64,000 bases of DNA from Pseudomonas asiatica (GTDB lineage: Bacteria; Pseudomonadota; Gammaproteobacteria; Pseudomonadales; Pseudomonadaceae). The stretch is from positions 4,132,744-4,196,743 of the forward strand of contig NZ_BLJF01000001.1 of the NCBI RefSeq assembly GCF_009932335.1, read 5' to 3'. Shown here one piece after another: positions 9,092 through 18,995 of this stretch. Each line of letters starts with the position of its first letter. The first letter of the stretch is position 1. A model generated the notes under the pieces. It saw nothing but the letters and a program-made list of their open reading frames with translations. It was not told the DNA's origin and ran no database searches. A program made the position numbers and the translations under genes.

Positions 9092-11158
9092 TCAAGCGTC
9101 AGGCAGGGCCTGGAACGGGGTTTCCTTGTCGGTGCGCTCTTTGCGGCCGAGGGCGGCGAAGCCGACCTTTACAGCGAAGAACAGCACGCTGAACACCACC
9201 ACCAGGAACAGCACGGTCAGGCCGGCATTGGTGTAGGCGTTGAAGATCACGTGCTGCATCTGCCCGATGTCCTTGGCCGGGGCCAGTACCTGGCCGGCGT
9301 CCAGCGCGGCGCTGTACTTCTTGGCCAGGGCCAGGAAGCCCACTGCCGGGTTCGGATCGAACAGCTTGATCAGGCCGGCAGTGGTGGTGCAGATCAGCAG
9401 CCACACGGCCGGCAGCAGGGTGACCCAGACGTAGCGCTGACGCTTCATCTTGATCAGCACCACGGTGCCGAGCATCAGGGCGATACCCGCCAGCATCTGG
9501 TTGGAAATGCCGAACAGCGGCCACAGGGTATTGATGCCACCCAGCGGGTCGATCACGCCCTGGTACAGCAGGTAGCCCCACAGGGCCACGCAGCCGGCAG
9601 TACCGATCAGGTTGGCAGTCCACGATTCGGTGCGCTTGAGCGCCGGCACGAAGCTGCCCAGCAGGTCCTGCAGCATGAAGCGCCCGGCACGGGTGCCGGC
9701 GTCCACTGCGGTGAGGATGAACAGCGCCTCGAACAGGATCGCGAAGTGGTACCAGAAGGCCATGGTGTTTTCACCCGGCAGCACCTGGTGCAGGATCTGC
9801 GCGATACCCACAGCCAGGGTCGGCGCACCACCGGCACGAGCCAGCACGGTGTGCTCGCCAATGTCGCGGGCAGTGGCCTCGAGTTGCTCAGGGGTGATCA
9901 GGAAGCCCCAGCTGCTGACCGTCTGCGCCACCGACGCCACATCGGCACCGACCACCGCGGCCGGGCTGTTCATGGCGAAGTACACGCCTGGTTCGATCAC
10001 CGAGGCGGCGACCATGGCCATGATGGCAACGAACGATTCCATCAGCATGCCGCCGTAGCCGATGTAGCGAGCGTTGGTTTCGTTGTCCAGCAGCTTCGGC
10101 GTGGTCCCCGAGGAGATCAGCGCGTGGAAGCCGGACACCGCACCACAGGCGATGGTGATGAACAGGAACGGGAACAGGGTGCCCTTCCACACCGGGCCAG
10201 TGCCGTCGGTGAACTGGGTCAGCGCCGGCATCTTCAGCTCGGGCGCGATGATCAGGATACCGATGGCCAGGCCGACGATGGTGCCGATCTTGAGGAAGGT
10301 CGACAGGTAGTCACGTGGCGCAAGTACCAGCCATACAGGCAGTACCGCGGCGACGAAACCGTAGCCCACCAGCATCCAGGTGATCTGCACACCGGTAAAG
10401 GTAAACGCCGGGCCCCAGGTCGGGTCTGCGGCAATCTGGCCCCCCAGCCAGATCGAAGCCAGCAGCAGCACCACGCCGATGACCGATATCTCACCGATAT
10501 GGCCCGGACGGATGTAGCGCATGTAGATGCCCATGAACATCGCGATCGGGATGGTCGCCATCACCGTGAACATGCCCCAAGGGCTTTCGGCCAGGGCCTT
10601 GACCACGATCAATGCCAGCACCGCAAGGATGATGATCATGATCAGGAAGCAACCGAACAGCGCGATGGTGCCTGGAATGCGGCCCATCTCCTCGCGCACC
10701 ATGTCGCCCAGCGAGCGGCCGTTGCGGCGGGTGGACAGGAACAGGACCATGAAGTCCTGCACCGCACCAGCCAGCACCACGCCGGCGATCAGCCACAGCG
10801 TACCGGGCAGGTAGCCCATCTGCGCGGCGAGTACCGGGCCGACCAAGGGGCCTGCGCCAGCGATGGCGGCGAAATGGTGACCGAAGAGGATGTGTTTGTT
10901 GGTCGGAACGTAGTCCAGGCCGTCGTTGTTGAGCACCGCCGGGGTGGCACGGCGAGGGTCGAGCTGCATCACCTTGGTGGCGATGAACAGGCTGTAGTAA
11001 CGATAGGCGACCAGGTAGATGGCCACTGCCGCGACCACGATCCACAAGGCATTGATCGCCTCGCCGCGACGCAGGGCAACCACACCCAGCGCACAGGCTC
11101 CTATGACTGCCAGCGCCAGCCACGGAATGTGGCGTAGCAGGCTATTATTGTTGTTCAT
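9092..11158 (-). CDS. cstA: CstA/BtsT family pyruvate or peptide transporter
   Basis: A 688-residue polytopic inner-membrane carrier of the carbon-starvation family, with numerous hydrophobic helices and the family stretches [34 protein letters not shown] and [13 protein letters not shown]. In E. coli relatives transport pyruvate (BtsT, CstA) and have been linked to peptide use; in pseudomonads the substrate is not settled. The ATG used is preceded by GGAAGC. First gene of the cstA-yjiX-yjiA group. No two-component regulator lies next to it in this window. Confidence 0.93.
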   Translation of the reverse strand: MNNNNSLLRHIPWLALAVIGACALGVVALRRGEAINALWIVVAAVAIYLVAYRYYSLFIATKVMQLDPRRATPAVLNNDGLDYVPTNKHILFGHHFAAIAGAGPLVGPVLAAQMGYLPGTLWLIAGVVLAGAVQDFMVLFLSTRRNGRSLGDMVREEMGRIPGTIALFGCFLIMIIILAVLALIVVKALAESPWGMFTVMATIPIAMFMGIYMRYIRPGHIGEISVIGVVLLLASIWLGGQIAADPTWGPAFTFTGVQITWMLVGYGFVAAVLPVWLVLAPRDYLSTFLKIGTIVGLAIGILIIAPELKMPALTQFTDGTGPVWKGTLFPFLFITIACGAVSGFHALISSGTTPKLLDNETNARYIGYGGMLMESFVAIMAMVAASVIEPGVYFAMNSPAAVVGADVASVAQTVSSWGFLITPEQLEATARDIGEHTVLARAGGAPTLAVGIAQILHQVLPGENTMAFWYHFAILFEALFILTAVDAGTRAGRFMLQDLLGSFVPALKRTESWTANLIGTAGCVALWGYLLYQGVIDPLGGINTLWPLFGISNQMLAGIALMLGTVVLIKMKRQRYVWVTLLPAVWLLICTTTAGLIKLFDPNPAVGFLALAKKYSAALDAGQVLAPAKDIGQMQHVIFNAYTNAGLTVLFLVVVFSVLFFAVKVGFAALGRKERTDKETPFQALPDA

Positions 11159-11336
11159 GGTTTGCTTCCAGCTGGTGGATTGGAAAAGACCGCCCATCGA
11201 GTCTAGGGCGAGTCATCGCGCATTGCCACACTTGCTTTGGTCTAGAGCCTCTGCGGCCAGATTGCGGTACCTGATGTACATACCACTCTAACTATAGTCA
11301 GGATGTCACCTGAAGACCTATGCGAGGATCTAACCC

Positions 11337-11699
11337 ATGAGCGACCACGACGAACGCCGCCGTTTCCAGCGCATCGATTTCGACGCCCCCACCGAGCTGC
11401 GCCAGGGCCTGCGACGCTGGCCTGCGAAGCTGCTGGACCTTTCCCTCAAGGGTTTGCTGATCGAACGACCGGCCAATTGGGATGTCGACCTGACCCAGGA
11501 CTTCGATGCCATCATTCACCTGGGCCCCGATGCACGCGTGCAGATGCAGGTTGAACTACGCCATGAGGAACCAGACCGCCTGGGTTTCATCTGCTTGTAC
11601 ATCGACCTCGATTCGATGAGCCATCTGCACCGTCTTGTGGAATTGAACGTGGCCGACAGCACCGAAATGATGCGTGAGCTGCGCGAACTGATCGAATAA
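11337..11699 (+). CDS. PilZ-domain c-di-GMP receptor
   Basis: A single-domain PilZ protein of 120 residues. Both c-di-GMP motifs are present: RRRFQR at residues 7-12 and DLSLKG near residue 35, with the following LLIERP strand. It probably couples c-di-GMP level to a partner protein such as a motility or secretion component. A GAGG site lies nine bases before the ATG. It stands alone between divergent cstA and the NCS2 permease, so its partner cannot be inferred. Confidence 0.92.
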   Translation: MSDHDERRRFQRIDFDAPTELRQGLRRWPAKLLDLSLKGLLIERPANWDVDLTQDFDAIIHLGPDARVQMQVELRHEEPDRLGFICLYIDLDSMSHLHRLVELNVADSTEMMRELRELIE

Positions 11700-11883
11700 T
11701 GAAATCTCTTAGCTAGCTAATCGCTTCCCCACCTTTTGTTTCCTGTCTACCCAGACAGCTTTAAGCCTGGGTAGCAGCGCTTTGTACACACCCCTCTAGT
11801 ACAGCCTCTGACAAGTTGGTACGCCTTCTGCATTGAGCTCTCGCACACCTTGCGGGCGCTCTTGTGCGCGCTCCGATCAAAAT

Positions 11884-11895
11884 ATTGTATACAAT
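11884..11895. promoter_or_regulatory. Perfect palindrome ATTGTATACAAT upstream of the NCS2 permease
   Basis: A 12-bp perfect palindrome 67 bases before the permease start. TTGTATACAA-type palindromes are typical operators of GntR (FadR-subfamily) repressors controlling purine or pyrimidine catabolism. No GntR gene is encoded nearby, so the regulator would act in trans. Confidence 0.5.
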
Positions 11896-11962
11896 TCTTG
11901 TGGCAATCATTTGTAGGAAGTGTCTACAGTAGCACCACAACAATAAACAGAGAGCCTGCTCC

Positions 11963-13480
11963 ATGACTACGTCCCCTAGCACGTCTCCCGCCAAGCGCCC
12001 CGAGGATGAAAACCTCGGCCTTGGTGCCAACCTGGCCTATGGTCTGCAGCATGTGCTGACCATGTACGGGGGGATCGTCGCGGTACCCCTGATCCTGGGG
12101 CAGGCCGCGGGCCTGAACGGTGCCGAAATCGGCATGCTGATCGCCGCTTCGCTGTTTGCCGGTGGCCTGGCCACCCTGCTGCAAACCCTCGGTCTGCCGT
12201 TCTTCGGCTGCCAGTTGCCGCTGGTGCAGGGCGTTTCGTTCGCCGGCGTGGCAACCATGGGTGCAATCCTCAGCAGCGAGGGCGGCGGTGGTCTGCCGGG
12301 CGTGCTCGGTGCGGTCATGGCAGCATCGCTGATCGGCTTTCTGATCACCCCGGTGTTCTCGCGCATCACCAAGTTCTTCCCGCCGCTGGTGACCGGCATC
12401 GTCATCACCACCATCGGCCTGACCCTGATGCCCGTGGCCGCTCGCTGGGTGATGGGTGGCAACAGCGCCTCGCCGGAATTCGGCAGCGTGGCCAACATCG
12501 GCCTGGCGGCCCTGACCTTCGCCATCGTGCTGCTGCTGAGCAAGCTGGGCAGCGCGGCGATTTCACGCCTGTCGATCCTGCTGGCCATGGTGGTCGGCAC
12601 CCTGATCGCCTGGGCGCTGGGCATGGCCGACTTCAGCAAGGTCACAGAGGGCCCGATGTTCGCCTTCCCCACGCCGTTCCATTTCGGCATGCCGGAATTC
12701 CACATCGCCGCGATCCTGTCGATGTGCATCGTGATCATGGTGACCTTGGTGGAAACCTCGGCCGACATCCTCGCCGTGGGTGAGATCATCGACACCAAGG
12801 TCGACTCCAAACGCCTGGGCAATGGCCTGCGCGCCGACATGGCATCGAGCATCCTGGCGCCAATCTTCGGCTCGTTCACCCAGAGCGCGTTCGCCCAGAA
12901 CGTCGGCCTGGTAGCCGTGACCGGGGTCAAGAGCCGCTACGTGGTGGCCACCGGTGGCTTGATCCTGGTGGTGCTCGGCCTGCTGCCGATCATGGGCCGG
13001 GTGATTGCCGCAGTCCCTACTCCGGTACTGGGTGGCGCGGGCATCGTGCTGTTTGGCACCGTGGCAGCCAGCGGTATCCGCACCTTGTCCAAGGTCAGCT
13101 ACAAGAACAACGTCAACCTGATCATCGTCGCTGCCTCGCTGGGCTTCGGCATGATCCCGATTGCCGCACCGACCTTCTACCACCACTTCCCGAACTGGTT
13201 CGAGACCATCTTCCACTCGGGCATCAGCTCGGCGGCGATCATGGCCATCCTGCTGAACCTGATCTTCAACCACTTCACCGCCGGCAACTCGGACCAGCAG
13301 TCGGTGTTTGCCGCCGCGTACGAGCGCACCATCCAGTACTCGGACATTTCAGCGCTGCGTGATGGCGACTACTTCAAGGATGGCAAGCTGTTCGATGCCG
13401 AGGGTAATGAGGTGCCGATGCTGGAACTGGACGAGCATGGCAATGAAACGGTCAGGCGCAGTGCGGTTGCCGAGCATTGA
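11963..13480 (+). CDS. NCS2 family nucleobase:cation symporter (uracil-xanthine permease)
   Basis: A 505-residue inner-membrane symporter of the nucleobase-ascorbate family. The early QH motif (YGLQHVLTMYGG, TM1) and the signature QNVGLVAVTGVKSR in TM10 are diagnostic; the acidic residue in VETSADILAVGE (TM8) is the usual substrate ligand. The family transports xanthine, urate or uracil; which one is used here is not decidable by eye, though the signature resembles the xanthine/urate branch. A GntR-like palindrome lies upstream and a strong terminator directly downstream, so it is a single-gene unit. Confidence 0.92.
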   Translation: MTTSPSTSPAKRPEDENLGLGANLAYGLQHVLTMYGGIVAVPLILGQAAGLNGAEIGMLIAASLFAGGLATLLQTLGLPFFGCQLPLVQGVSFAGVATMGAILSSEGGGGLPGVLGAVMAASLIGFLITPVFSRITKFFPPLVTGIVITTIGLTLMPVAARWVMGGNSASPEFGSVANIGLAALTFAIVLLLSKLGSAAISRLSILLAMVVGTLIAWALGMADFSKVTEGPMFAFPTPFHFGMPEFHIAAILSMCIVIMVTLVETSADILAVGEIIDTKVDSKRLGNGLRADMASSILAPIFGSFTQSAFAQNVGLVAVTGVKSRYVVATGGLILVVLGLLPIMGRVIAAVPTPVLGGAGIVLFGTVAASGIRTLSKVSYKNNVNLIIVAASLGFGMIPIAAPTFYHHFPNWFETIFHSGISSAAIMAILLNLIFNHFTAGNSDQQSVFAAAYERTIQYSDISALRDGDYFKDGKLFDAEGNEVPMLELDEHGNETVRRSAVAEH

Positions 13481-13503
13481 CCGCTGACTGAGCGGTGAGG
13501 TGG

Positions 13504-13533
13504 GGGGCCGATGCGCATCGTCGGCCCCTTTTT
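13504..13533 (+). terminator. Rho-independent terminator of the NCS2 permease gene
   Basis: An 8-bp stem GGGGCCGA/TCGGCCCC with a 9-base loop followed by TTTTT, 24 bases after the permease stop. Confidence 0.9.
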
Positions 13534-13539
13534 CATTTA

Positions 13540-13649
13540 CCTGTACCGGCCTCTTCGCGGGCGCGCCCGCTCCCACAGGGACTGCACAAGTTTCGGAGAC
13601 TGAGGTGATCCTGTGGGAGCGGGCGTACCCGCGAAGAGGCCGGTACAGG
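13540..13649. repeat. REP inverted pair
   Basis: Opposed copies bounded by cctgtaccggcctcttcgcg and its complement, between the convergent NCS2 permease and radA genes. Confidence 0.88.
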
Positions 13650-13656
13650 CGACAAA

Positions 13657-15027
13657 CTATTCGAACAACGCATCCAGAGCCTGCTCCAGCCGGGTAACGG
13701 CAATCACCTGCAACCCGGCCGGAGCCTCTTTCGGGGCATTGCCCTTGGGCACGATGGCCCGCTTGAAACCATGCTTGGCGGCCTCCTTCAAACGCTCCTG
13801 ACCACTGGGCACCGGCCGTACCTCGCCAGACAGGCCGATCTCGCCAAACACCAGCAGGCCATGGGCCAGGGGCCGGTTGCGCAGGCTGGACATCACCGCC
13901 GCCAGCAACGCCAGGTCAGAAGCGGTTTCCAGCACCTTCACCCCGCCCACCACGTTGAGGAACACGTCTTGGTCATGGGTGGGAATACCGCCGTGGCGGT
14001 GCAGCACTGCCAGCAACATGGCCAGGCGATTCTGGTCCAGGCCCAGGGTCACCCGGCGCGGGTTGGCCAGGTGGCTGTCGTCGACCAGCGCCTGCACCTC
14101 CACCAGCATCGGTCGGGTGCCCTCCCAGGTCGCCATCACCACGCTGCCCGGTACTTCCTCCTGGGTGCGGTTGAGGAAGATCGCCGAGGGGTTGGACACC
14201 TCCTTCAGGCCCCGGTCGGTCATGCCGAACACACCCAGCTCGTTGACCGCGCCAAAGCGGTTCTTGACTGCCCGCAGCAGGCGCAGGCGGCCATCGGACT
14301 CGCCCTCGAAATACAGCACGGTGTCGACCATGTGCTCGAGTACCCGCGGGCCGGCCAGCGAACCTTCCTTGGTCACATGGCCGACCAGGAAGATCGCCGT
14401 GCCGCTCTGCTTGGCGTAGCGCACCAGCAACGCCGTGCTTTCGCGCACCTGGGCCACGCCGCCGGGTGCCGATTGCAGCTGCTCGGTGAAAATGGTCTGG
14501 ATCGAGTCGATCACCATGACCCGCGGTTTCTCGACGCGGGCCGTGGCGATGATGGTCTCGATGCAGGTTTCGGTCATCACCTTGAGCTGGTCCTGGGGCA
14601 GGCCCAGGCGCCGGGAGCGCATGGCCACCTGCTGCTGCGACTCCTCGCCGGTCACATACAGCGCCGGCATGCCCACGGCAATGTTGCACAAGGTCTGCAG
14701 CAGGATGGTCGATTTGCCGATGCCGGGGTCACCACCGATCAACACCACCGAGCCATCCACCAGGCCACCGCCCAGCACGCGGTCCAGTTCGGTGCTGCTG
14801 GTGGTGAAGCGCGGGATCTCCTCGACGCTGACTTCGGCCAGGGTCTTGATCTGCGCCTGCTGCCCGGTCCAGCCGGCACGGCCGGTACTGGGCGCAGCGG
14901 CACCGCCGCTTTCGATCATGGTCTCGACCAGGGTGTTCCAGGCCCCGCATTCGCCACACTGGCCGGCCCATTTGGGGAAGGTCGCACCGCACTCGGTGCA
15001 GCCATACAAGCGCTTGGCCTTGGCCAT
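13657..15027 (-). CDS. radA: DNA repair protein RadA
   Basis: A 456-residue branch-migration helicase that works with RecA at recombination intermediates. Domains in order: N-terminal four-cysteine zinc finger (CTECGATFPKWAGQCGEC), RecA-like ATPase with Walker A GGDPGIGKST, the RadA-specific KNRFG motif, and a Lon-like C-terminal domain. The start follows AGGAGA by eight bases; longer upstream reading lacks a site. Length equals the E. coli protein. Confidence 0.97.
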   Translation of the reverse strand: MAKAKRLYGCTECGATFPKWAGQCGECGAWNTLVETMIESGGAAAPSTGRAGWTGQQAQIKTLAEVSVEEIPRFTTSSTELDRVLGGGLVDGSVVLIGGDPGIGKSTILLQTLCNIAVGMPALYVTGEESQQQVAMRSRRLGLPQDQLKVMTETCIETIIATARVEKPRVMVIDSIQTIFTEQLQSAPGGVAQVRESTALLVRYAKQSGTAIFLVGHVTKEGSLAGPRVLEHMVDTVLYFEGESDGRLRLLRAVKNRFGAVNELGVFGMTDRGLKEVSNPSAIFLNRTQEEVPGSVVMATWEGTRPMLVEVQALVDDSHLANPRRVTLGLDQNRLAMLLAVLHRHGGIPTHDQDVFLNVVGGVKVLETASDLALLAAVMSSLRNRPLAHGLLVFGEIGLSGEVRPVPSGQERLKEAAKHGFKRAIVPKGNAPKEAPAGLQVIAVTRLEQALDALFE

Positions 15028-15204
15028 GGCTGGGGTCTCCTGGAAAAAAACCGCCATGATAGCCGAGCTGGACGTGCCTCGAACGCCTCGGGATGCGACA
15101 AAACTATTCGTTCTAACAGCAGTCTGTGGCCCTGAGCACAACGCATGAAGCGTTTGAGTGGCTTACACTGCGTAAACCTTACCTTTTGTTACAAGGAACC
15201 AAAC

Positions 15205-15624
15205 ATGGGCATGATCAGTGAATTCAAGGCCTTCGCGGTCAAAGGCAATGTCGTCGACATGGCGGTTGGTATCATCATCGGCGCGGCCTTCGGCAAGATC
15301 GTCTCGTCTTTCGTCGGTGACGTGGTCATGCCGCCATTGGGCCTGTTGATCGGTGGCGTGGACTTCAGCGACCTGGCAATTACCCTGAAGGCTGCCGAAG
15401 GTGACGTTCCGGCGGTGATGCTGGCGTATGGCAAGTTCATCCAGACCGTGATCGACTTCCTGATCGTGGCCTTTGCCATCTTCATGGGGGTGAAGGCGAT
15501 CAACCAGCTCAAGCGTGAAGAGGCCGTGGCGCCGACTGCACCGCCTGTGCCAACTGCAGAAGAGACCTTGCTGACCGAGATTCGCGACCTTCTCAAGGCG
15601 CAGAACCAGAACCGCTTGCCTTGA
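15205..15624 (+). CDS. mscL: Large-conductance mechanosensitive channel
   Basis: A 139-residue inner-membrane channel that opens under hypo-osmotic tension. It shows the N-terminal amphipathic helix ([20 protein letters not shown]), TM1 [18 protein letters not shown]2 [15 protein letters not shown], and the C-terminal helix [12 protein letters not shown]. An AAGGAA site precedes the ATG by eight bases. It is divergent from radA and convergent with fpr. Confidence 0.97.
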   Translation: MGMISEFKAFAVKGNVVDMAVGIIIGAAFGKIVSSFVGDVVMPPLGLLIGGVDFSDLAITLKAAEGDVPAVMLAYGKFIQTVIDFLIVAFAIFMGVKAINQLKREEAVAPTAPPVPTAEETLLTEIRDLLKAQNQNRLP

Positions 15625-15627
15625 GAT

Positions 15628-15752
15628 TGCCGGGGGCTGCCTTGCAGCCCTATCGCGACACAAGGCCGCTCCTACAAGGTTTTTGCATCTCCCAGGAATC
15701 GCGGTTCCTGTAGGAGCGGCCTTGTGTCGCGATGGGCCGCAAAGCGGCCCCA
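15628..15752. repeat. REP inverted pair (cgcgacacaaggccgctcct type)
   Basis: Two opposed copies between the convergent mscL and fpr genes. Each runs from a gcagccc or gcggccc block through tcgcgacacaaggccgctcc. Confidence 0.9.
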
Positions 15753-15758
15753 ACGGCC

Positions 15759-16535
15759 TTACCAGTAGTTTTCCACAGCCACCTGCCCCGGCCGCTTGCT
15801 CAGGCTCAATTGCAGGTCGCGCGCCTTCAGTACCTTGCGCGTCTCATCAATCATCTCCGGGTTGCCACACAGCATCACCCGCGAATGTTCCGGCGACAGT
15901 TCCAGCCCCGCCGCCTTCTCCAGCTCGCCATTCTCGATCAGCGTGGTAATCCGCTGGTTCAACGCCCCTGGGTGCTGTTCACGGGTCACCACCGGAATGA
16001 ACTGCAACTTGCCGGCGAATTCGGACAGGTAATCGCGCTGCTCCAGCCCGGCAATCTCGTCCACATAGGCCAGCTCTTTCGCTTCGCGCACCGAGTACAC
16101 AAGCTTGATGTTGTCGAAACGCTCCCAGGCCTCGAAGTCCTGCAGGATCGACATGAACGGCGCAATACCAGTACCGGTCGCCAGCAACCACAGGTCACGG
16201 CCACCAACGAAGCGGTCGAGGGTAAGGAAGCCGAAGGCCTGGCGGTCGATCAGCAGGGTATCGCCTGCCCCCAGCCGGCTCAGTTCGCTGGTGAACTCCC
16301 CGCCTGGCACCACGATGGAGAAAAAATCGAGGTGCTCGTCATGGGGCGCGCTGACCATGGAATAAGCGCGCCACACCACACTGCCATCAGCCTTGGTCAC
16401 ACCCAGGCGGGCAAACTGGCCGGAACGGAAGCGGAACCCCGCATCGCGCGTAACCCGCAGGCTGAAGAGGTTCGGCGTGAGTGGCTGAACATCGAGCAGG
16501 GTCTGGCGGGTGAACTTTTCGGCGCTAGCGGTCAT
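15759..16535 (-). CDS. fpr: Ferredoxin/flavodoxin-NADP+ reductase
   Basis: A 258-residue FAD enzyme exchanging electrons between NADPH and ferredoxin or flavodoxin, important in oxidative-stress defence. The FAD motif RAYS (residues 56-59), the NADP motif GTGIAPF (about residue 115) and the C-terminal VENYW are visible. The ATG is preceded by GGAG six bases away. It is divergent from ppoR. In other pseudomonads fpr answers to the LysR regulator FinR; no finR is adjacent here. Confidence 0.95.
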   Translation of the reverse strand: MTASAEKFTRQTLLDVQPLTPNLFSLRVTRDAGFRFRSGQFARLGVTKADGSVVWRAYSMVSAPHDEHLDFFSIVVPGGEFTSELSRLGAGDTLLIDRQAFGFLTLDRFVGGRDLWLLATGTGIAPFMSILQDFEAWERFDNIKLVYSVREAKELAYVDEIAGLEQRDYLSEFAGKLQFIPVVTREQHPGALNQRITTLIENGELEKAAGLELSPEHSRVMLCGNPEMIDETRKVLKARDLQLSLSKRPGQVAVENYW

Positions 16536-16675
16536 ATCGGGCTCCAGGTTTGGCGTACGCACAGTGTCGCGCAAAGTGACGCGGATAAAAACCACTGCTT
16601 TGTAGGGCCTCGTCTGCGGCGATCCTGCCCAAGTCGCATCGGATCCTGACCGCTATAACAAAAAAATCTCAGCAC

Positions 16676-16698
16676 ATTGGTAGGTCTTTTCCTACAAT
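16676..16698. promoter_or_regulatory. Dyad between fpr and ppoR
   Basis: GTAGG-N6-CCTAC, extended to ATTG(G)TAGG/CCTACAAT, lies 50 bases before the ppoR start. A regulator site or short hairpin are both possible. It does not match the usual CT-N12-AG lux box well. Confidence 0.35.
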
Positions 16699-16747
16699 CA
16701 TGCGGGCACCCAAACGGACTGGACCTGAGGCTCTAGGAGTATTTCAG

Positions 16748-17455
16748 ATGCGCCACTGGAAACCCGAGTATCTTCGTGCGTTCGACGCCGAACGCTGCCC
16801 ACAGAAGTTGTTCGGCATGGCCGTACATATGGTGCAGGATCTGGGCATGGAGTACCTGGGGTTGAACATTCGCATCCAGATCGCTACGCAAACACCCCAC
16901 CTGTTCCTGTACAGCAACTACCCCCAAGAATGGATCGAGCGCTACCAGCGCGATGACCTGCACAAGCAGGACCCGGCTGCCGATTTGAGCCACAAATCCA
17001 CCATGCCTGTGCTATGGACCGATGACCTGTATCGCGGGGCTCCGCTATTTCGTGAAGCTGCCTGCCAGAGCGGTTTGCGCCATGGCTGGACGCAGTCATT
17101 GCATGACCAGCAGCACAACGAAAGCCAGATAAGCGTGGCCAGGTCCACCAGGCCCATCAGTATTGTCGAACTCTACAGAAAGGCCGGCAATGTGCAGTGG
17201 TTGAGTCACAAACTGCATGAGGTGATCAGCGCACATCACCTCACTGCACTATGCCCGCCGCAGCCGAAACTGAGCGAGCGGGAGCTGGAAGTGCTGAAAT
17301 GGTCGGCCGCCGGCAAGACCGCCGCCGAGTGCGCCTGCATCCTGTCACTGTCGCAAAGCACGGTGAACTTCCATATCCGCAGTGTCATCACCAAGACCAA
17401 CGCCGCCAACAAGGCCGGCGCCATCGCCATCGCCGTCATGCGTGGCTGGATCTGA
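16748..17455 (+). CDS. ppoR: LuxR-family solo regulator, PpoR-type
   Basis: A 235-residue transcription factor with an N-terminal acyl-homoserine lactone binding domain and a C-terminal GerE helix-turn-helix (LSERELEVLKWSAAGKT). The ligand-pocket residues conserved in TraR/LasR are kept: Trp62, Tyr66, Asp75, Pro76, Trp90 and a glycine near 113, so it should bind AHLs. No luxI lies nearby, making it a solo. Position between fpr and rlmG matches PpoR of P. putida as I remember it. The ATG follows AGGAG by eight bases; a start 16 codons earlier has no site. Confidence 0.87.
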   Translation: MRHWKPEYLRAFDAERCPQKLFGMAVHMVQDLGMEYLGLNIRIQIATQTPHLFLYSNYPQEWIERYQRDDLHKQDPAADLSHKSTMPVLWTDDLYRGAPLFREAACQSGLRHGWTQSLHDQQHNESQISVARSTRPISIVELYRKAGNVQWLSHKLHEVISAHHLTALCPPQPKLSERELEVLKWSAAGKTAAECACILSLSQSTVNFHIRSVITKTNAANKAGAIAIAVMRGWI

Positions 17456-17551
17456 CCTTCAAACCTGCGACCTTGGGCAAAGCCCTGTAGAATCGCCCGG
17501 CAAAGCCCGGGGCGAACCGCAACGGGCAGTTTCGTACCCGAGCCAGACGCC

Positions 17552-18676
17552 ATGCCCCTGTTGACCACCCCCTACGCCGAACTCGACCTGATCCGCCAGC
17601 CGGAACAGGCCAACGACCCACTGCAGGCTTTCGATGCCGCCGACGAGTACCTGCTTGCGCAGCTGCACGAACAGGCCCCAGGGGCCGACTGCCGGGTGCT
17701 GGTGCTCAATGACAGCTTCGGCGCCCTGGCCGCCAGCCTGGCAGGCAAGCTGCAGGTGGTCAGCAGTGGCGATTCGCACCTGGCGCACCTGGCACTGGAA
17801 AAGAACCTGGCACGCAATGGCCTGCCGTTCGACAGCGTGCCGTTCGTGCCGGCCAGCGAACATTGGCAAGGCCCGTTCGACCGGGTACTGGTGCGCGTGC
17901 CCAAGACCCTGGCCCTGCTCGAAGAACAGCTGATCCGCCTGCAGGGCCACCTGGCACCCGGTGCGCAGGTGATTGCCGGGGCGATGATAAAGCACCTGCC
18001 ACGGGCGGCCGGAGACCTGATGGAGAAGTACATCGGCCCGGTGCAAGCCTCGCTGGCGCAGAAAAAGGCCCGCTTGCTGACCGCGACGGTGGCCGAACGG
18101 CCGGTCGCCCGCTCGCCCTACCCTAGCCGCTACCGCCTCGACGCGCCGGCGCTGGAGCTGCTCAACCACGCCAACGTGTTCTGCCGGGAGGGGCTCGATA
18201 TCGGCACGCGGGCGTTCCTGCCGCACCTGCCCCGCGAATTGGGCCGCGCGCGGGTGGCGGACCTGGGCTGCGGCAACGGCGTGCTGGCGATAGCCAGCGC
18301 CCTGGCCAACCCGGATGCCCAGTACACCCTGGTCGACGAGTCGTACATGGCGGTGCAATCGGCGCGGGAGAACTGGCAGGCCGCGCTGGGCGAGCGCCCG
18401 GCGGTGTTCGAGGCAGCCGATGGGTTGGCGGGGGTAGAGAAGCAGTCGCTGGACGTGGTGCTGTGCAACCCGCCGTTCCACCAGCAGCAGGTGGTGGGCG
18501 ATTTCCTCGCCTGGCGCATGTTCCAGCAGGCGCGTGAGGCGTTGGTGGTGGGCGGGGCGCTGTATATCGTGGGTAACCGGCACCTGGGCTATCACAGCAA
18601 GCTGGCGCGGTTGTTCCGGGGGGTGGAACAGGTGGCGGCAACGCCCAAGTTCGTTATCCTGAAAGCCCGCAAGTAA
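17552..18676 (+). CDS. rlmG: 23S rRNA (guanine-1835-N2) methyltransferase
   Basis: A 374-residue SAM-dependent enzyme modifying G1835 of 23S rRNA. The N-terminal half is the degenerate Rossmann-like domain typical of RlmG/RsmC. The C-terminal half has SAM motif I VADLGCGNGVLAIAS (about residue 245) and the catalytic NPPFH of N-methyltransferases. Length fits RlmG. It stands as a single gene. Confidence 0.93.
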   Translation: MPLLTTPYAELDLIRQPEQANDPLQAFDAADEYLLAQLHEQAPGADCRVLVLNDSFGALAASLAGKLQVVSSGDSHLAHLALEKNLARNGLPFDSVPFVPASEHWQGPFDRVLVRVPKTLALLEEQLIRLQGHLAPGAQVIAGAMIKHLPRAAGDLMEKYIGPVQASLAQKKARLLTATVAERPVARSPYPSRYRLDAPALELLNHANVFCREGLDIGTRAFLPHLPRELGRARVADLGCGNGVLAIASALANPDAQYTLVDESYMAVQSARENWQAALGERPAVFEAADGLAGVEKQSLDVVLCNPPFHQQQVVGDFLAWRMFQQAREALVVGGALYIVGNRHLGYHSKLARLFRGVEQVAATPKFVILKARK

Positions 18677-18995
18677 GCCTGTACCGGCCCTATCACCGGC
18701 AAGCCAGCTCTCATGGAACAACACATGACTCATTGGTTCGGCGAGGTTCTGTAGGAGCAGCCTTGTGCTGCGAAGAGGCCGGTACTGACAAAGCCTGTCT
18801 GTTGCTTGTACCGGCCTCTTCGCAGCACAAGGCTGCTCCTACAAAGGCCGCGTCAAACGAGCGATATTTGTTCTCTGCGCGACAGCGCAGCCCAAAAGGG
18901 CTGGGTAATCTCCCACAGGTACTGCACTGCATTCAAGGACAGTGACTTACCTGTGGGAGCTGGCTTGCCGGCGATAGGGCCAGAGCAGGCTTACC
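18677..18995. repeat. REP-rich gene-free stretch
   Basis: No gene is seen in this 319-base interval. It holds a perfect 36-bp inverted repeat (18750-18785 and 18808-18843, gcagcacaaggctgctccta type) and, at 18918-18981, opposed tcccacag and ctgtgggagctggcttgccg elements of a different REP type. Confidence 0.88.

Noticed and set aside
9014..11137. 707-codon plus-strand frame opposite cstA
   Set aside because: Same antisense artefact; CstA on the other strand is unambiguous.
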